From positions 3,516,501-3,580,500 of the forward strand of contig NZ_CP108518.1 of the NCBI RefSeq assembly GCF_035989885.1: 64,000 nucleotides of DNA, in the 5' to 3' direction. A model generated the notes under the pieces. It did no database searches, was not told where the DNA came from, and worked only from the letters and a program-made list of their open reading frames with translations. Below are positions 1 through 10,620 of the stretch, in pieces. Both the position numbers and the translations under genes were made by a program. This DNA is from Streptomyces sp. NBC_01232 (GTDB lineage: Bacteria; Actinomycetota; Actinomycetes; Streptomycetales; Streptomycetaceae). Position 1 is the first letter of the stretch; each line of letters starts with the position of its first letter.

Positions 1-29
1 GCCGTCCGGCTCCACTGGAGCGGGACGGC
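1..29 (+). terminator. Terminator-like hairpin upstream of pth
   Basis: A symmetrical hairpin forms from GCCGTCC (1-7) and GGACGGC (23-29), with an inner GCTCC/GGAGC stem around a 3-nt loop and one G-G mismatch. It has no U tract, as is usual in Streptomyces. It probably ends the gene to the left of the window; in related genomes that gene is often rplY, which cannot be checked here. Confidence 0.45.
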
Positions 30-62
30 GGTCGTCTTCGTAGAGGAACCGAGGAGCTTTTG

Positions 63-653
63 ATGTCGGACGAAGCGGCGCCCTGGCTGATCGTGGGCCT
101 GGGGAACCCGGGACCGGAGTACGCGGGCAACCGCCACAACATCGGGTTCATGGTGGCCGACCTGCTGGCGGAGCGGATCGGCGGGAAGTTCAAGGCGCAC
201 AAGGCCCGCGCCCAGGTGGTCGAGGGCCGCATGGGCCCGCCGGGGCCGGCGAACCGCCGGGTGGTGCTGGCCAAGCCGATGACGTACATGAACCTGTCCG
301 GCGGCCCGGTGACGGCGCTGCGCGACTTCTACAAGGTGCCGCTGGAGCGGATCGTCGCGGTCCACGACGAGCTGGACATCGACTACCCGACGCTGCGCCT
401 GAAGCTGGGCGGCGGGGACAACGGGCACAACGGCCTGAAGTCGATGACCAAGTCGATGGGCCCCGACTACCACCGGGTGCGCTGCGGCATCGGCCGGCCG
501 CCGGGCCGCATGCAGGTCGCGGACTTCGTGCTGAAGGACTTCTCCTCCACGGAGCGCAAGGAGCTGGAGTGGTTCGTGGACCGCGCCGCGGACTCCGTGG
601 AGTGCCTGATCGCCGAGGGTCTGGAGCGCGCCCAGTCGGCGTACAACTCCTGA
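63..653 (+). CDS. pth: Peptidyl-tRNA hydrolase
   Basis: This 196-residue protein hydrolyses the ester bond of peptidyl-tRNA dropped from stalled ribosomes, recycling tRNA in the cytoplasm. The family signature is complete: LGNPGPEY at 13-20, the presumed catalytic histidine H25 in NRHN, N77 in MTYMNLSG, D102 in VHDELD and N123 in GHNGL, matching the E. coli Pth active site (H20, N68, D93, N114). Length is typical. The ATG at 63 is chosen over an in-frame TTG at 60 because GAGGAG (51-56) lies 6 nt before it but only 3 nt before the TTG. The gene is followed by a strong hairpin and converges on ppc. Confidence 0.97.
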   Translation: MSDEAAPWLIVGLGNPGPEYAGNRHNIGFMVADLLAERIGGKFKAHKARAQVVEGRMGPPGPANRRVVLAKPMTYMNLSGGPVTALRDFYKVPLERIVAVHDELDIDYPTLRLKLGGGDNGHNGLKSMTKSMGPDYHRVRCGIGRPPGRMQVADFVLKDFSSTERKELEWFVDRAADSVECLIAEGLERAQSAYNS

Positions 654-668
654 CCGGCAGGACACGAG

Positions 669-700
669 GAAGCCCCCGCACCGTCCGGTGCGGGGGCTTC
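669..700 (+). terminator. Bidirectional terminator between pth and ppc
   Basis: A perfect 14-bp inverted repeat (669-682 with 687-700) closes a 4-nt loop. It sits between the convergent 3' ends of pth and ppc and can serve both directions, since the stem carries A residues on one side and T residues on the other. Confidence 0.85.
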
Positions 701-745
701 GTCGTGCCTGGGCGGCGGTCCGGGCCGTACGGGCCCTGCGGGTGC

Positions 746-3508
<2,763 letters not shown>

Positions 3509-3863
3509 AGGTGCGGCTCCTTGCAGTGTTCGAGCGCTACTGGGCGGTGGGCTCCCGGCGACGTGCGGCGATGCCTTCCCCGGACTCGGTCCGGGGGCGG
3601 GATCTCCGCTCCTGATGCGCAGCTCGGGCTGCCCGTGCGGACCGCGCTGTCCGACGGGACCCAGGATAGGTGTCCGACGCGTGTGCCTGGACAAACGTCT
3701 CATCAGGCGGCGCGTGAACACCTCGCGCGCGCTCCTCCTCCCGGCGCTGCCCCTCTTGCCAGCTCACCCGGCTTTGCCATACTTACGATGCCGTAGGTTA
3801 CGGGTCCGTAGGGTTTCGTAACCAGGGAGCCTCCCGCCTTCTCTCACCCCCCAGGGGACACCC
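3509..3863. other. Divergent ppc/desaturase promoter region
   Basis: This 355-nt stretch holds no convincing gene. It contains the ppc ribosome-binding site and must carry the divergent promoters of ppc and the desaturase. TTGCCA at 3774-3779 could be a -35 element for the rightward gene. A GGTTACG/CGTAACC inverted repeat lies at 3796-3823. Confidence 0.5.
3796..3823. promoter_or_regulatory. Candidate operator upstream of the desaturase
   Basis: GGTTACG (3796-3802) and CGTAACC (3817-3823) form a 7-bp inverted repeat with a 14-nt spacer, 40 nt before the desaturase ATG. The desaturase is coupled to a TetR-family gene, so this is a plausible binding site. No binding data are available and the symmetry is modest. 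Confidence 0.3.
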
Positions 3864-4844
3864 ATGACCACCAGTCCCGATCTGATCGAGGGTGCCACCG
3901 CGCCCTCCGACACGTCCGAGCCGTCCGCGACACTCGGCGGCGAGAACAAGCGGTCCATCGAGCAGATCGCTCTGCTGCTGTTCATCACCGTTCCCTTCGT
4001 GGCGCTCCTGGCCGCGGTCCCGCTGGCCTGGGGCTGGGGGGTGAGCTGGCTGGACCTGGGTCTGATGGTCTTCATGTACTTCCTGGCCTGCCACGGGATC
4101 ACCATCGGTTTCCACCGCTACTTCACGCACGGTTCCTTCAAGGCGAAGCGGCCGCTGCGGATCGCGCTCGCCGTGATGGGGTCGATGGCGGTGGAGGGTC
4201 CGCTGGTGCGCTGGGTGGCCGACCACCGCAAGCACCACAAGTTCTCGGACCACGAGGGTGACCCGCATTCGCCGTGGCGGTTCGGGGAGACGCTGCCGGC
4301 CCTGATGAAGGGGCTGTGGTGGGCGCACATCGGCTGGCTCTTCGACGAGGAGCAGACCGATCAGCAGAAGTACGCCCCCGACCTGATCAAGGACCCGGCG
4401 ATCCGCCGGATCTCGCGGGACTTCATCTTCTGGACGATGTTCTCGCTGGCGATCCCGCCGCTGGTGGGCGGTCTGGTGACGATGTCCTGGTGGGGCGCGT
4501 TCACGGCGTTCTTCTGGGGCTCCCTGGTGCGGGTCGCGCTGCTGCACCACGTGACGTGGTCGATCAACTCGATCTGCCACGCGGTGGGCAAGCGGCCGTT
4601 CAAGTCCCGGGACCGCAGCGGCAACGTGTGGTGGCTGGCGGTGCTCTCGTGCGGGGAGTCCTGGCACAACCTGCACCACTCCGACCCGACCTCGGCGCGG
4701 CACGGTGTGCTGCGCGGCCAGGTCGACTCCAGCGCCCGGCTGATCAGGTGGTTCGAGCAGCTCGGCTGGGCGACGGACGTGCGCTGGCCGTCGGCTGCCC
4801 GCATCGATGCCCGGCGCAGGGAAAACGAGTCGAACGCGGCATGA
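3864..4844 (+). CDS. Acyl-CoA/acyl-lipid delta-9 desaturase
   Basis: This 326-residue membrane protein is a di-iron fatty acid desaturase that inserts a cis double bond into long acyl chains, adjusting membrane fluidity. All three histidine boxes are present: HRYFTH (84-89), HRKHH (121-125) and HNLHH (268-272). Hydrophobic segments lie at about 35-57, 62-82, 186-208 and 210-230. The N-terminal 30 residues are polar and presumably cytosolic. The ATG at 3864 follows a weak AGGGGA. The stop overlaps the start of the TetR gene (ATGA at 4841-4844), which implies co-translation. The electron donor is not encoded nearby. Precise substrate (acyl-CoA or phospholipid acyl chain) cannot be told from sequence. 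Confidence 0.93.
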   Translation: MTTSPDLIEGATAPSDTSEPSATLGGENKRSIEQIALLLFITVPFVALLAAVPLAWGWGVSWLDLGLMVFMYFLACHGITIGFHRYFTHGSFKAKRPLRIALAVMGSMAVEGPLVRWVADHRKHHKFSDHEGDPHSPWRFGETLPALMKGLWWAHIGWLFDEEQTDQQKYAPDLIKDPAIRRISRDFIFWTMFSLAIPPLVGGLVTMSWWGAFTAFFWGSLVRVALLHHVTWSINSICHAVGKRPFKSRDRSGNVWWLAVLSCGESWHNLHHSDPTSARHGVLRGQVDSSARLIRWFEQLGWATDVRWPSAARIDARRRENESNAA

Positions 4845-5515
4845 TGGGGGGCGTGGCGATCGACGGCAGTAATTCCAGCAGCGACAAGCCCAGGCGCGGC
4901 CGCCGGGTACGGATGACGGGCGCGGAGCGGCGCCAGCAACTGCTGGACATCGGCCGGACCCTGTTCGCGGAGAAGGGCTTCGAAGGCACCTCGGTGGAGG
5001 AGATCGCGGCGAAGGCCGGGGTGTCCAAGCCGGTGGTGTACGAGCACTTCGGCGGCAAGGAGGGCCTGTACGCGGTCGTCGTGGACCGGGAGATGCGCCA
5101 GCTGCTGGACGGGGTGACGGGCGCGCTGACGGCCGGGCATCCGCGGGAGCTGCTGGAGCAGGCGGCCTTCGCGCTGCTGGACTACATCGAGTCGTACACG
5201 GACGGCTTCCGGATCCTCGTCCGGGACTCGCCGGTCGCCCAGTCGACCGGCACCTTCGCCTCGCTGATCAGCGATATCGCCACGCAGGTCGAGGACATCC
5301 TGGGCCTGGAGTTCAAGGCGCGGGGCTTCGACCCCAAGCTGGCCCCGCTGTACGCGCAGGCGCTGGTCGGGATGGTGGCGCTGACCGGGCAGTGGTGGCT
5401 GGACGTCCGCAAGCCCAAGAAGGCGGAGGTCGCGGCGCATCTGGTGAATCTCGCCTGGCACGGGCTGGACGGGCTGGAGTCGAAGCCGCAGCTGGTGGGC
5501 CGGCGCAAGAACTGA
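4841..5515 (+). CDS. TetR-family regulator coupled to the desaturase
   Basis: This is a 224-residue TetR-family repressor. The N-terminal helix-turn-helix follows a basic stretch (GRRVRMTGAERR) and includes the typical TSVEEIAAKAGVSKPVVYEHF segment's core residues V-E-E-I-A and Y-E-H-F. The C-terminal half is a helical ligand-binding domain. The start chosen is the ATG overlapping the desaturase stop; ATG 4844 and GTG 4853 are in-frame alternatives, and the latter would give the family-like start V-A-I-D-G-S. Overlap with the desaturase suggests control of fatty acid desaturation, perhaps with an acyl-CoA ligand; that role is inferred from context. A strong terminator follows. Confidence 0.85.
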   Translation: MMGGVAIDGSNSSSDKPRRGRRVRMTGAERRQQLLDIGRTLFAEKGFEGTSVEEIAAKAGVSKPVVYEHFGGKEGLYAVVVDREMRQLLDGVTGALTAGHPRELLEQAAFALLDYIESYTDGFRILVRDSPVAQSTGTFASLISDIATQVEDILGLEFKARGFDPKLAPLYAQALVGMVALTGQWWLDVRKPKKAEVAAHLVNLAWHGLDGLESKPQLVGRRKN

Positions 5516-5535
5516 GACGCGGTACGCGCAGGCAT

Positions 5536-5583
5536 CACGACGGCGCCCCGTCACCGGAGATCCGGTGGCGGGGCGCCGTCGTG
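5536..5583. terminator. Strong hairpin terminator
   Basis: A 23-bp stem (5536-5558 with 5561-5583), with a single G-T wobble, lies between the TetR gene and the convergent VOC gene. It probably terminates both transcripts. Confidence 0.85.
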
Positions 5584-5602
5584 TGGTGCCGGGCGGTACG
5601 TC

Positions 5603-5995
5603 CTATGCGCAAGGTTCCAGAGCAGCGGGTTCCGGGTGGTGCCGCTCCAGGAATTCGAGCCGGTTGCCGACGGGGTCCTCCGAGTAGAAGCGGCGGTGGC
5701 CCGGCAGGTCGTCGTCCCAGACGACCTTGGCGCCCCGCTCGCTCAGTCTGCTCGCGTACGCCTCGATGTCGGTGACCCGCAGCCCCGGGTGGGCCTTGCG
5801 GGCGGGCCGGAAGTCCTCCTCGACGCCGAGGTGCAGCTGGACCGGGCCGGCGGCGAACCAGCAGCCCCCGCGTGCGGCGAGGACGGGCGGCTTGGGGATC
5901 TCGGTCATGCCGAGGACGTCCGTGTAATAGGCGCGGAGCAGGTCCTCCGAGTCCGGCGGCGCGGCGAGTTGCACGTGGTCGACTGCGGTCAGCAC
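5603..5995 (-). CDS. VOC (glyoxalase/bleomycin-resistance) family protein
   Basis: This 130-residue protein is a single vicinal-oxygen-chelate domain unit. It has an N-terminal beta strand with H7, a central QLHLGVE strand with H55, and a C-terminal NRLEFLE strand with E114, the usual metal-ligand positions. Such proteins act as dioxygenases, isomerases or drug-binding proteins; which applies here cannot be told. The GTG start has AAGGAGG 8 nt upstream. It lies 3 nt after the stop of tam, so it is the second gene of the tam operon and probably under TamR control. Confidence 0.8.
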   Translation of the reverse strand: MLTAVDHVQLAAPPDSEDLLRAYYTDVLGMTEIPKPPVLAARGGCWFAAGPVQLHLGVEEDFRPARKAHPGLRVTDIEAYASRLSERGAKVVWDDDLPGHRRFYSEDPVGNRLEFLERHHPEPAALEPCA

Positions 5996-5998
5996 AGG

Positions 5999-6856
5999 TC
6001 ATGCCTCCTTGCGGGCTACGGCGAAGATGCGGCGGAACGGGAAGACGGTGCCGCGCGGGCCGGTCGGGTAGGCCGCGCGCAGCCGGTCGCGGTATTCGGT
6101 GAGGAAGGCGTCCACGGCGTCGCGGTCGTCGCCGAGGGCGGTGAGAACGGGCCGCAGGGCGGTGCCCTTGACCCAGTCGAGTACGGGGTCGGGGCCCTGG
6201 AGCAGCTGGTGGTAGGTGGTCTCCCAGACATCGGCGGCGCAGCCGAGTGCGGTGAACCGGGCGAGGTATTCGGCGGGTTCGAGGAGGTGGATGTAGCGGG
6301 CGCCGTGTCCGGCGAGCCGGGACCGCCAGCGCGGGGTGTCGCACTGCTCGGCGAGCAGGGCGTGGCTGGGGGCGGTGAAGTTGCCGGGGATCTGGAAGGC
6401 GAAGGTGCCGCCGGGGCGCAGGCCGTTGATCCAGGCGCCGAAGGAGCCGGGGTGGCCGGGGACCCACTGGAGGGCGGCGTTGGAGACGATCAGGTCGTAG
6501 GGCTCTTCGGGAAGCCAGGTGGCGAGGTCGCCGTGGCGGAAGTCGAGGCTGCCGCCGCCGGGGGTGGGTCCGGCGTACTCCTCGCCGGCGCGGTGGAGCA
6601 TCTCCGGGGAGAGGTCGAAGCCCGTGATGCGGGCCTCGGGCCATCGGTCGGCGAGGAGGGTGGTGACGTTGCCGGGGCCGCAGCCGAGGTCGGCGATGCG
6701 GGCGGGGCGGTGGGGGAGCTCGGGTATCCGGGTGAGCAGGTCGAGGAAGGGCCGTGTGCGGTGGCCCGAGTGCCGGAGGTACTGCTGGGGGTCCCAGGTG
6801 GGGGCGGATGGCGCGGTGGACGTGGGGGTCCCGGCGCGCGCGGTATCGGAATACAT
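5999..6856 (-). CDS. tam: Trans-aconitate 2-methyltransferase
   Basis: This 285-residue SAM-dependent methyltransferase esterifies trans-aconitate, a spontaneous product of cis-aconitate that inhibits aconitase. The class I SAM motif DLGCGPGN is at 56-63, followed by the acidic strand end GFDLSPEM. The early WDPQQYLRHSGHRTRP segment resembles the WxPxxYLxF...RTRP start of E. coli Tam. The ATG at 6856 has GGGAGG 7 nt upstream; longer frames to 6922 would read through the operator. The divergent neighbour is a MarR gene, the arrangement reported for tam-tamR in S. coelicolor, where TamR controls central metabolism under oxidative stress. Confidence 0.92.
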   Translation of the reverse strand: MYSDTARAGTPTSTAPSAPTWDPQQYLRHSGHRTRPFLDLLTRIPELPHRPARIADLGCGPGNVTTLLADRWPEARITGFDLSPEMLHRAGEEYAGPTPGGGSLDFRHGDLATWLPEEPYDLIVSNAALQWVPGHPGSFGAWINGLRPGGTFAFQIPGNFTAPSHALLAEQCDTPRWRSRLAGHGARYIHLLEPAEYLARFTALGCAADVWETTYHQLLQGPDPVLDWVKGTALRPVLTALGDDRDAVDAFLTEYRDRLRAAYPTGPRGTVFPFRRIFAVARKEA

Positions 6857-6936
6857 GTTCGAGCCTCCCTGCTGGCGGGGCGATCGGAAGCGGAATCCGT
6901 TCCGGCCCCCTCCATGCCCCATGCTCGCTTCATTTA

Positions 6937-6973
6937 TATCTCGATGTCAAGATACTCGTGATCAAGATACTCG
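6937..6973. promoter_or_regulatory. TamR operator region (palindrome plus repeated half-sites)
   Basis: The tam-tamR intergenic region holds an 18-bp near-perfect palindrome TATCTCGATGTCAAGATA (6937-6954) and a 12-bp direct repeat TCAAGATACTCG at 6947-6958 and 6962-6973, exactly 15 bp apart. This matches the palindromic MarR-type sites known for TamR and its relatives. Occupancy here would block both promoters. The sequence pattern is seen directly; the binding protein is inferred from the gene pair. Confidence 0.75.
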
Positions 6974-7004
6974 GTATGAAGAGACTTCACATCGACAGAC
7001 CCCT

Positions 7005-7010
7005 TACACT
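7005..7010 (+). promoter_or_regulatory. Putative tamR -10 element (leaderless)
   Basis: TACACT lies 7 nt before the tamR ATG at 7018 and there is no Shine-Dalgarno sequence. This arrangement fits a leaderless transcript starting at or next to the A of the ATG. Confidence 0.45.
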
Positions 7011-7017
7011 GATCGGC

Positions 7018-7515
7018 ATGGAGGACGAGGTCGACCGACTGGTGGCGGCATGGCGGCGGGAGCGCCCTGACCTCGACGTGGAACCGCTCGAGGTACTGAG
7101 CCGCGTCAGCAGGCTCGCGCGCCATCTCGACCGCGCCCGCCGGCTGGCCTTCTCCGAGCACGGCCTGGAGCCCTGGGAGTTCGACGTCCTCACCTCGCTC
7201 CGGCGGGCCGGCGCGCCCTACCAGCTCTCCCCCGGCCAGCTGTTGACCCAGACCCTGGTCACCTCCGGCACCATGACCAACCGCATCGACCGGCTGGCCA
7301 AGAAGGGCCTCGTCGAACGGCTCCCGGACCCCAGCGACCGCCGGGGGGTCCTGGTGCGGCTCACCCCCGAAGGACGGGACCGTGCCGACCAGGCCCTCGC
7401 CGGGCTGCTGGCCCAGGAGCGGGCGATCCTGGCCCAGCTCTCGCAGAACCAGCGCGGCGATCTCGCCGGGCTGCTACGCCAGTTGACCGCTCCGTTCGAC
7501 AACATCCCCGGCTAG
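7018..7515 (+). CDS. tamR: MarR-family regulator TamR
   Basis: This 165-residue MarR-family repressor has the winged helix-turn-helix in its middle (LTQTLVTSGTMTNRIDRLAKKGLVERL, residues about 75-101, then the wing with PSDRRGVLVRLTPEG) and dimerization helices at both ends. In S. coelicolor TamR senses citrate, cis- and trans-aconitate and isocitrate and controls tam, itself and aconitase; transfer of that role rests on the divergent tam gene and matching operators. The ATG at 7018 is preferred to one at 6976, which abuts the operator repeats and would give a non-family N-terminus. Its 3' end overlaps the convergent LuxR gene by 42 nt. Confidence 0.9.
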   Translation: MEDEVDRLVAAWRRERPDLDVEPLEVLSRVSRLARHLDRARRLAFSEHGLEPWEFDVLTSLRRAGAPYQLSPGQLLTQTLVTSGTMTNRIDRLAKKGLVERLPDPSDRRGVLVRLTPEGRDRADQALAGLLAQERAILAQLSQNQRGDLAGLLRQLTAPFDNIPG

Positions 7516-8241
7516 GTCCGCCGGTCGTACGCCGGCCCGCCGGGCCAGTGCCACCGCCGCCAGCGTGGAGTGCACCCCGAGCTTGCCCAGCACGTTCTGC
7601 ATGTGGGTGCGGACCGTGTGCGGAGACAGGAACAGCCGCGCCGCCACGTCCTTGCGGCCCAGCCCCGCCACCATGCAGCGCAGCACCTCGCGCTCGCGCG
7701 GGGTCAGCGACTCCACCAGACGCTCGCTGTCCGTACGGTGCTTGCGCGCCGCGGTCAGTTCCCGGAGCACCCCGGTGAGCAGGGCGGGCGGCAGGTGGGT
7801 CTCCTCGCGCAGGACCCCGCGGATCACGGCCAGCAGCCGTGAGAGCGAACAGTCCTTCGCGACCCAGCCCGAGGCTCCCGCCTGGAGCGCGAGGGCGGCC
7901 CGACGGGGATCGTCGCGCTCGGCGAGCACGACGGTGCGGACCCCGGCATGGGTCACCCGCACCCCTGCGACCAGCGCGATCCCGTCCGAGGCCGGCGGCG
8001 GCGCCCCGGAGCCCGGCTCCCGCTGGGCGGGCACGGCCCCCGGGACCGCGCCGAGATCGGCGTCGACCAGCAGGACGTCGAAGCGACGGCCCTCGGCCGC
8101 CGCGCGTTCGAGGCAGCGCAGCGCGGCGGGACCGCTGCCGGCCGCGGACACGTCCACGTCCGGCTCGGCCGCGAGCGCGGCTGCGAGCGATTCGGCGAAG
8201 ATGCGGTGATCGTCGACGACGAGAACCCGGATACGAACCAC
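7474..8241 (-). CDS. LuxR/NarL-type response regulator
   Basis: This 255-residue regulator has an N-terminal receiver domain with the acidic pair D10-D11 and a candidate phosphoacceptor D60 (VLLVDADLG), and a C-terminal LuxR helix-turn-helix starting LTPREREVLRCMVAGL. Between D60 and the rest of the receiver there is an unusual proline/glycine-rich insert (about 66-85, PGAVPAQREPGSGAPPP). The GTG at 8241 follows a GGGGG tract with a short 4-nt spacer; the longer frame to 8388 lacks family similarity. No sensor kinase lies next to it. A paralogue with a degenerate receiver lies on the other side of galE. The last 14 codons overlap tamR on the opposite strand. Confidence 0.85.
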   Translation of the reverse strand: MVRIRVLVVDDHRIFAESLAAALAAEPDVDVSAAGSGPAALRCLERAAAEGRRFDVLLVDADLGAVPGAVPAQREPGSGAPPPASDGIALVAGVRVTHAGVRTVVLAERDDPRRAALALQAGASGWVAKDCSLSRLLAVIRGVLREETHLPPALLTGVLRELTAARKHRTDSERLVESLTPREREVLRCMVAGLGRKDVAARLFLSPHTVRTHMQNVLGKLGVHSTLAAVALARRAGVRPADLAGDVVERSGQLA

Positions 8242-8728
8242 AAAACCCCCAAGGGTAGGGGAACGGACGACGGCGGGTACGGCGCCCGGACCGGGTGATC
8301 CGCAGCTGCCCCGGCCGCCGCCGTGACATCTCTGCACTACCCCGGACCGGACGACGTACCCGACTTGTCTCGACCCCTGAATCAACACCGGCCCCCACCG
8401 GTGTTACGCATCAGCGTAGGGCCGGGGGCGCCGGGCGGTTGGCCGAATAGCAGAAGTTTTCCCTCGGATTTTCCGGCGCGGGCGCTGCGAACCGGCTTTG
8501 TGGTGGCTTGAAATCGCCTGCCCCGAAGGTCCTGATGGCGGCTTCGGTACCGGCGTGTGCCGCGGGCAGTTGCACGGGGGGCATTTCACCCGGCGTGTGC
8601 ACGCCGGGCGCCCGCGCACAGCGCCCGTCCGCAGCGCACGGCCCACACGCACACGCCCCCCGCACCGGTCGGGGTGCGGGGGGCGTGCAGGACGGCGGAG
8701 GTCCGGACGGCCGGGGGTTCCGGAAGGC
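8242..8728. other. Non-coding gap between LuxR gene and galE
   Basis: No convincing gene is seen in these 487 nt. The right part holds the galE terminator (8652-8687). A smaller hairpin, AACACCGG/CCGGTGTT with a 6-nt loop, lies at 8384-8405. The promoter of the regulator at 7474-8241 should lie in the left part, but no clear -35/-10 pair stands out. Confidence 0.5.
8652..8687 (-). terminator. galE terminator
   Basis: A perfect 15-bp stem (8652-8666 with 8673-8687) with a 6-nt loop begins about 40 nt beyond the galE stop on the minus strand. Confidence 0.85.
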
Positions 8729-9688
8729 TCAGGAGGCGTGCGTGCGCGCGAAGTTCCACGCGTCCGCGATGATCCCGGTGAGGTCCGAGCGGCTCGGGGT
8801 CCAGCCGAGGCGCTCGTGGGCCCTGCGCGCGGAGGCGACGAGCATCGCCGGGTCGCCGGCCCGGCGCGGGGCGACGACCTCGGGGATCTCCCGCCCGGTG
8901 ACCTTGCGGACGGTCTCGACGACCTCGCGGACGGAGAACCCGCTGCCGTTGCCCAGGTTGCAGATCAGGTGCTCCCCGTCGGCGGCGACCCGCAGGGCGG
9001 CCAGGTGGGCCTCCGCCAGGTCGGCGACGTGGATGTAGTCGCGGACGCAGGTGCCGTCCGGGGTCGGGTAGTCCTCGCCGAACACCGAGATCGACTCCCG
9101 CTCGCCCAGCGCGACCTGGAGGACCAGCGGGATCAGGTGCGTCTCGGGGGTGTGCCGCTCGCCGAACTCGCCGTAGGCACCGGCCACGTTGAAGTAGCGC
9201 AGGGACACCGCGGCCAGGCCGTGCGCCACGCACTCCCCCGCGATCATGTGGTCGACGGCCAGCTTCGTGGCGCCGTACGGGTTGGTCGGCGCGGTGACCG
9301 AGGTCTCGGTCAGCAGGCCTTCCGTCGGCTCCCCGTAGGTGGCGGCGGTGGAGGAGAACACCAGCTTGCGCACGCCGGCCTCGCGCATCGCGGCCAGCAG
9401 GGCCAGCGTCCCGCCGACGTTGTTCTCCCAGTACTTGCCCGGGTTCACCACGGACTCGCCGACCTGCGAGGACGCCGCGAAGTGCAGCACCGCGTCGTAG
9501 GAGGCGTCCAGGTGGCGGGCGGCGTCCTGGATCCGGCCCTCGACGAAGGTGGCGCCCGCCGGGACCCCGACGCGGAAGCCCGTGCTCAGGTCGTCGAGGA
9601 CGGTGACCTCGTGGCCGGCCTCCAGAAGGTGGGCCGCGACCACGCTGCCGACGTATCCTGCGCCACCGGTTACCAGGTACTTGCTCAC
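8729..9688 (-). CDS. galE: UDP-glucose 4-epimerase
   Basis: This 319-residue short-chain (extended SDR) enzyme interconverts UDP-glucose and UDP-galactose in the Leloir pathway and for cell-surface glycan synthesis. The NAD-binding GGAGYVG motif is at 8-14, the catalytic YGATK motif gives Y138 and K142, and the active-site serine/threonine segment FSSTAATYG is at 111-119. Length is close to the typical 320-340. The GTG start has only a weak GGCGA upstream. It is flanked on both sides by paralogous LuxR-type regulators. galU, which makes UDP-glucose, is 49 kb away in this window. Confidence 0.94.
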   Translation of the reverse strand: MSKYLVTGGAGYVGSVVAAHLLEAGHEVTVLDDLSTGFRVGVPAGATFVEGRIQDAARHLDASYDAVLHFAASSQVGESVVNPGKYWENNVGGTLALLAAMREAGVRKLVFSSTAATYGEPTEGLLTETSVTAPTNPYGATKLAVDHMIAGECVAHGLAAVSLRYFNVAGAYGEFGERHTPETHLIPLVLQVALGERESISVFGEDYPTPDGTCVRDYIHVADLAEAHLAALRVAADGEHLICNLGNGSGFSVREVVETVRKVTGREIPEVVAPRRAGDPAMLVASARRAHERLGWTPSRSDLTGIIADAWNFARTHAS

Positions 9689-9800
9689 TCGCCTACTGCC
9701 TCTCGCGGGGGAGCACGCGCGGGTTCGTGCGCGTGCTTGGAGACTGGCTTACCCGATTCCGCGCCCATGGGGAAATCGGCGGCCGGACCCCGCCGGTGCG

Positions 9801-10493
9801 TCAGCCGCGCGCGGCGGCGGACGGGGCCGTGGGCAGCGCCCGGTCCAGCAGGCCGGTACGGGCGGCCAGCGCGGCCGCCTCCAGCCTCGACCCCACGCCC
9901 AGCTTCATCAGGACCCGCTGCACGTGCGTACGGGCGGTGCTCGGGGCGATCTCCATGCCCGCGGCGATCAGCCGGGTGTCCTCGCCCTCGGCGACCCGGA
10001 CGAGCACCTCCACCTCGCGCGGGGTGAGCAGCCGCAGCAGCCTGCTGCCCTCGTCGTCGGGCTGGGCAGCGGGGTTCAGCAGCTCCGCGAAGGCCCCCTG
10101 CAGCAGCTGCGGGGCGATCGCCACCTCCCCCGCCCTGGCCTTGGCCAACGCCCGTTCCACGCCCTCGATGCGCTCGTCCTGGCGTACGTACCCGCAGGCG
10201 CCGGCGGCGAAGGCGGCCGCGATCCCGCGCGGGCTGGGCACCGGGCCGAGGACGACCACGGCGGTCTGCGGGCGCTCCCGCTTGATGCGGACGACGGGCT
10301 CGAAGACCCCGGGCTCGGCCGGGGTGGCCGTGCCGAACAGGCAGACCTCCGGAGCGCGGCCGATGACCAGCTCGGCGGCGCCCGCCGCCGGGGCCGCGGC
10401 GGCCAGTACCCGGTGGCCGCGCAGCTTCAGGGCAGAGGCGAGTGCCTCGGCCAGCAGCCGGTGCTCGTCGACCACCACGACCCGTACGCCCAT
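9801..10493 (-). CDS. LuxR-type regulator with a degenerate receiver
   Basis: This 230-residue protein has a receiver-like domain (VRVVVVDEHRLLAEALA) and a C-terminal LuxR helix-turn-helix starting LTPREVEVLVRVAEGE. Where a response regulator should carry the phosphoacceptor aspartate at the end of strand 3, it reads EVCLFGTATP, so phosphorylation is unlikely. This is the pattern of atypical, ligand-controlled receivers. It is a shorter paralogue of the regulator at 7474-8241, and both flank galE in the same orientation. The ATG at 10493 is preferred to the upstream GTG at 10511 because a G-rich ribosome-binding stretch lies before it. Target genes are unknown. Confidence 0.83.
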   Translation of the reverse strand: MGVRVVVVDEHRLLAEALASALKLRGHRVLAAAAPAAGAAELVIGRAPEVCLFGTATPAEPGVFEPVVRIKRERPQTAVVVLGPVPSPRGIAAAFAAGACGYVRQDERIEGVERALAKARAGEVAIAPQLLQGAFAELLNPAAQPDDEGSRLLRLLTPREVEVLVRVAEGEDTRLIAAGMEIAPSTARTHVQRVLMKLGVGSRLEAAALAARTGLLDRALPTAPSAAARG

Positions 10494-10565
10494 TGAGGAA
10501 CCACCCCCCACCCTTCTGACCCGGCAAGCTACACGCTTGTTCGACGGTGCGAGGGGGATACCGCG

Positions 10566-10605
10566 CAGAAGCCCCCGATCGGTGCGGACCGTTCGGGGGC
10601 TTCTG
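10566..10605 (-). terminator. Terminator after the first beta-propeller gene
   Basis: A 13-bp perfect stem (10566-10578 with 10593-10605) has an inner CGGT/ACCG stem. It lies just past the stop of the minus-strand gene at 10621 and upstream of the regulator gene. Confidence 0.8.
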
Positions 10606-10620
10606 GCGGTGCTGTGCGAG

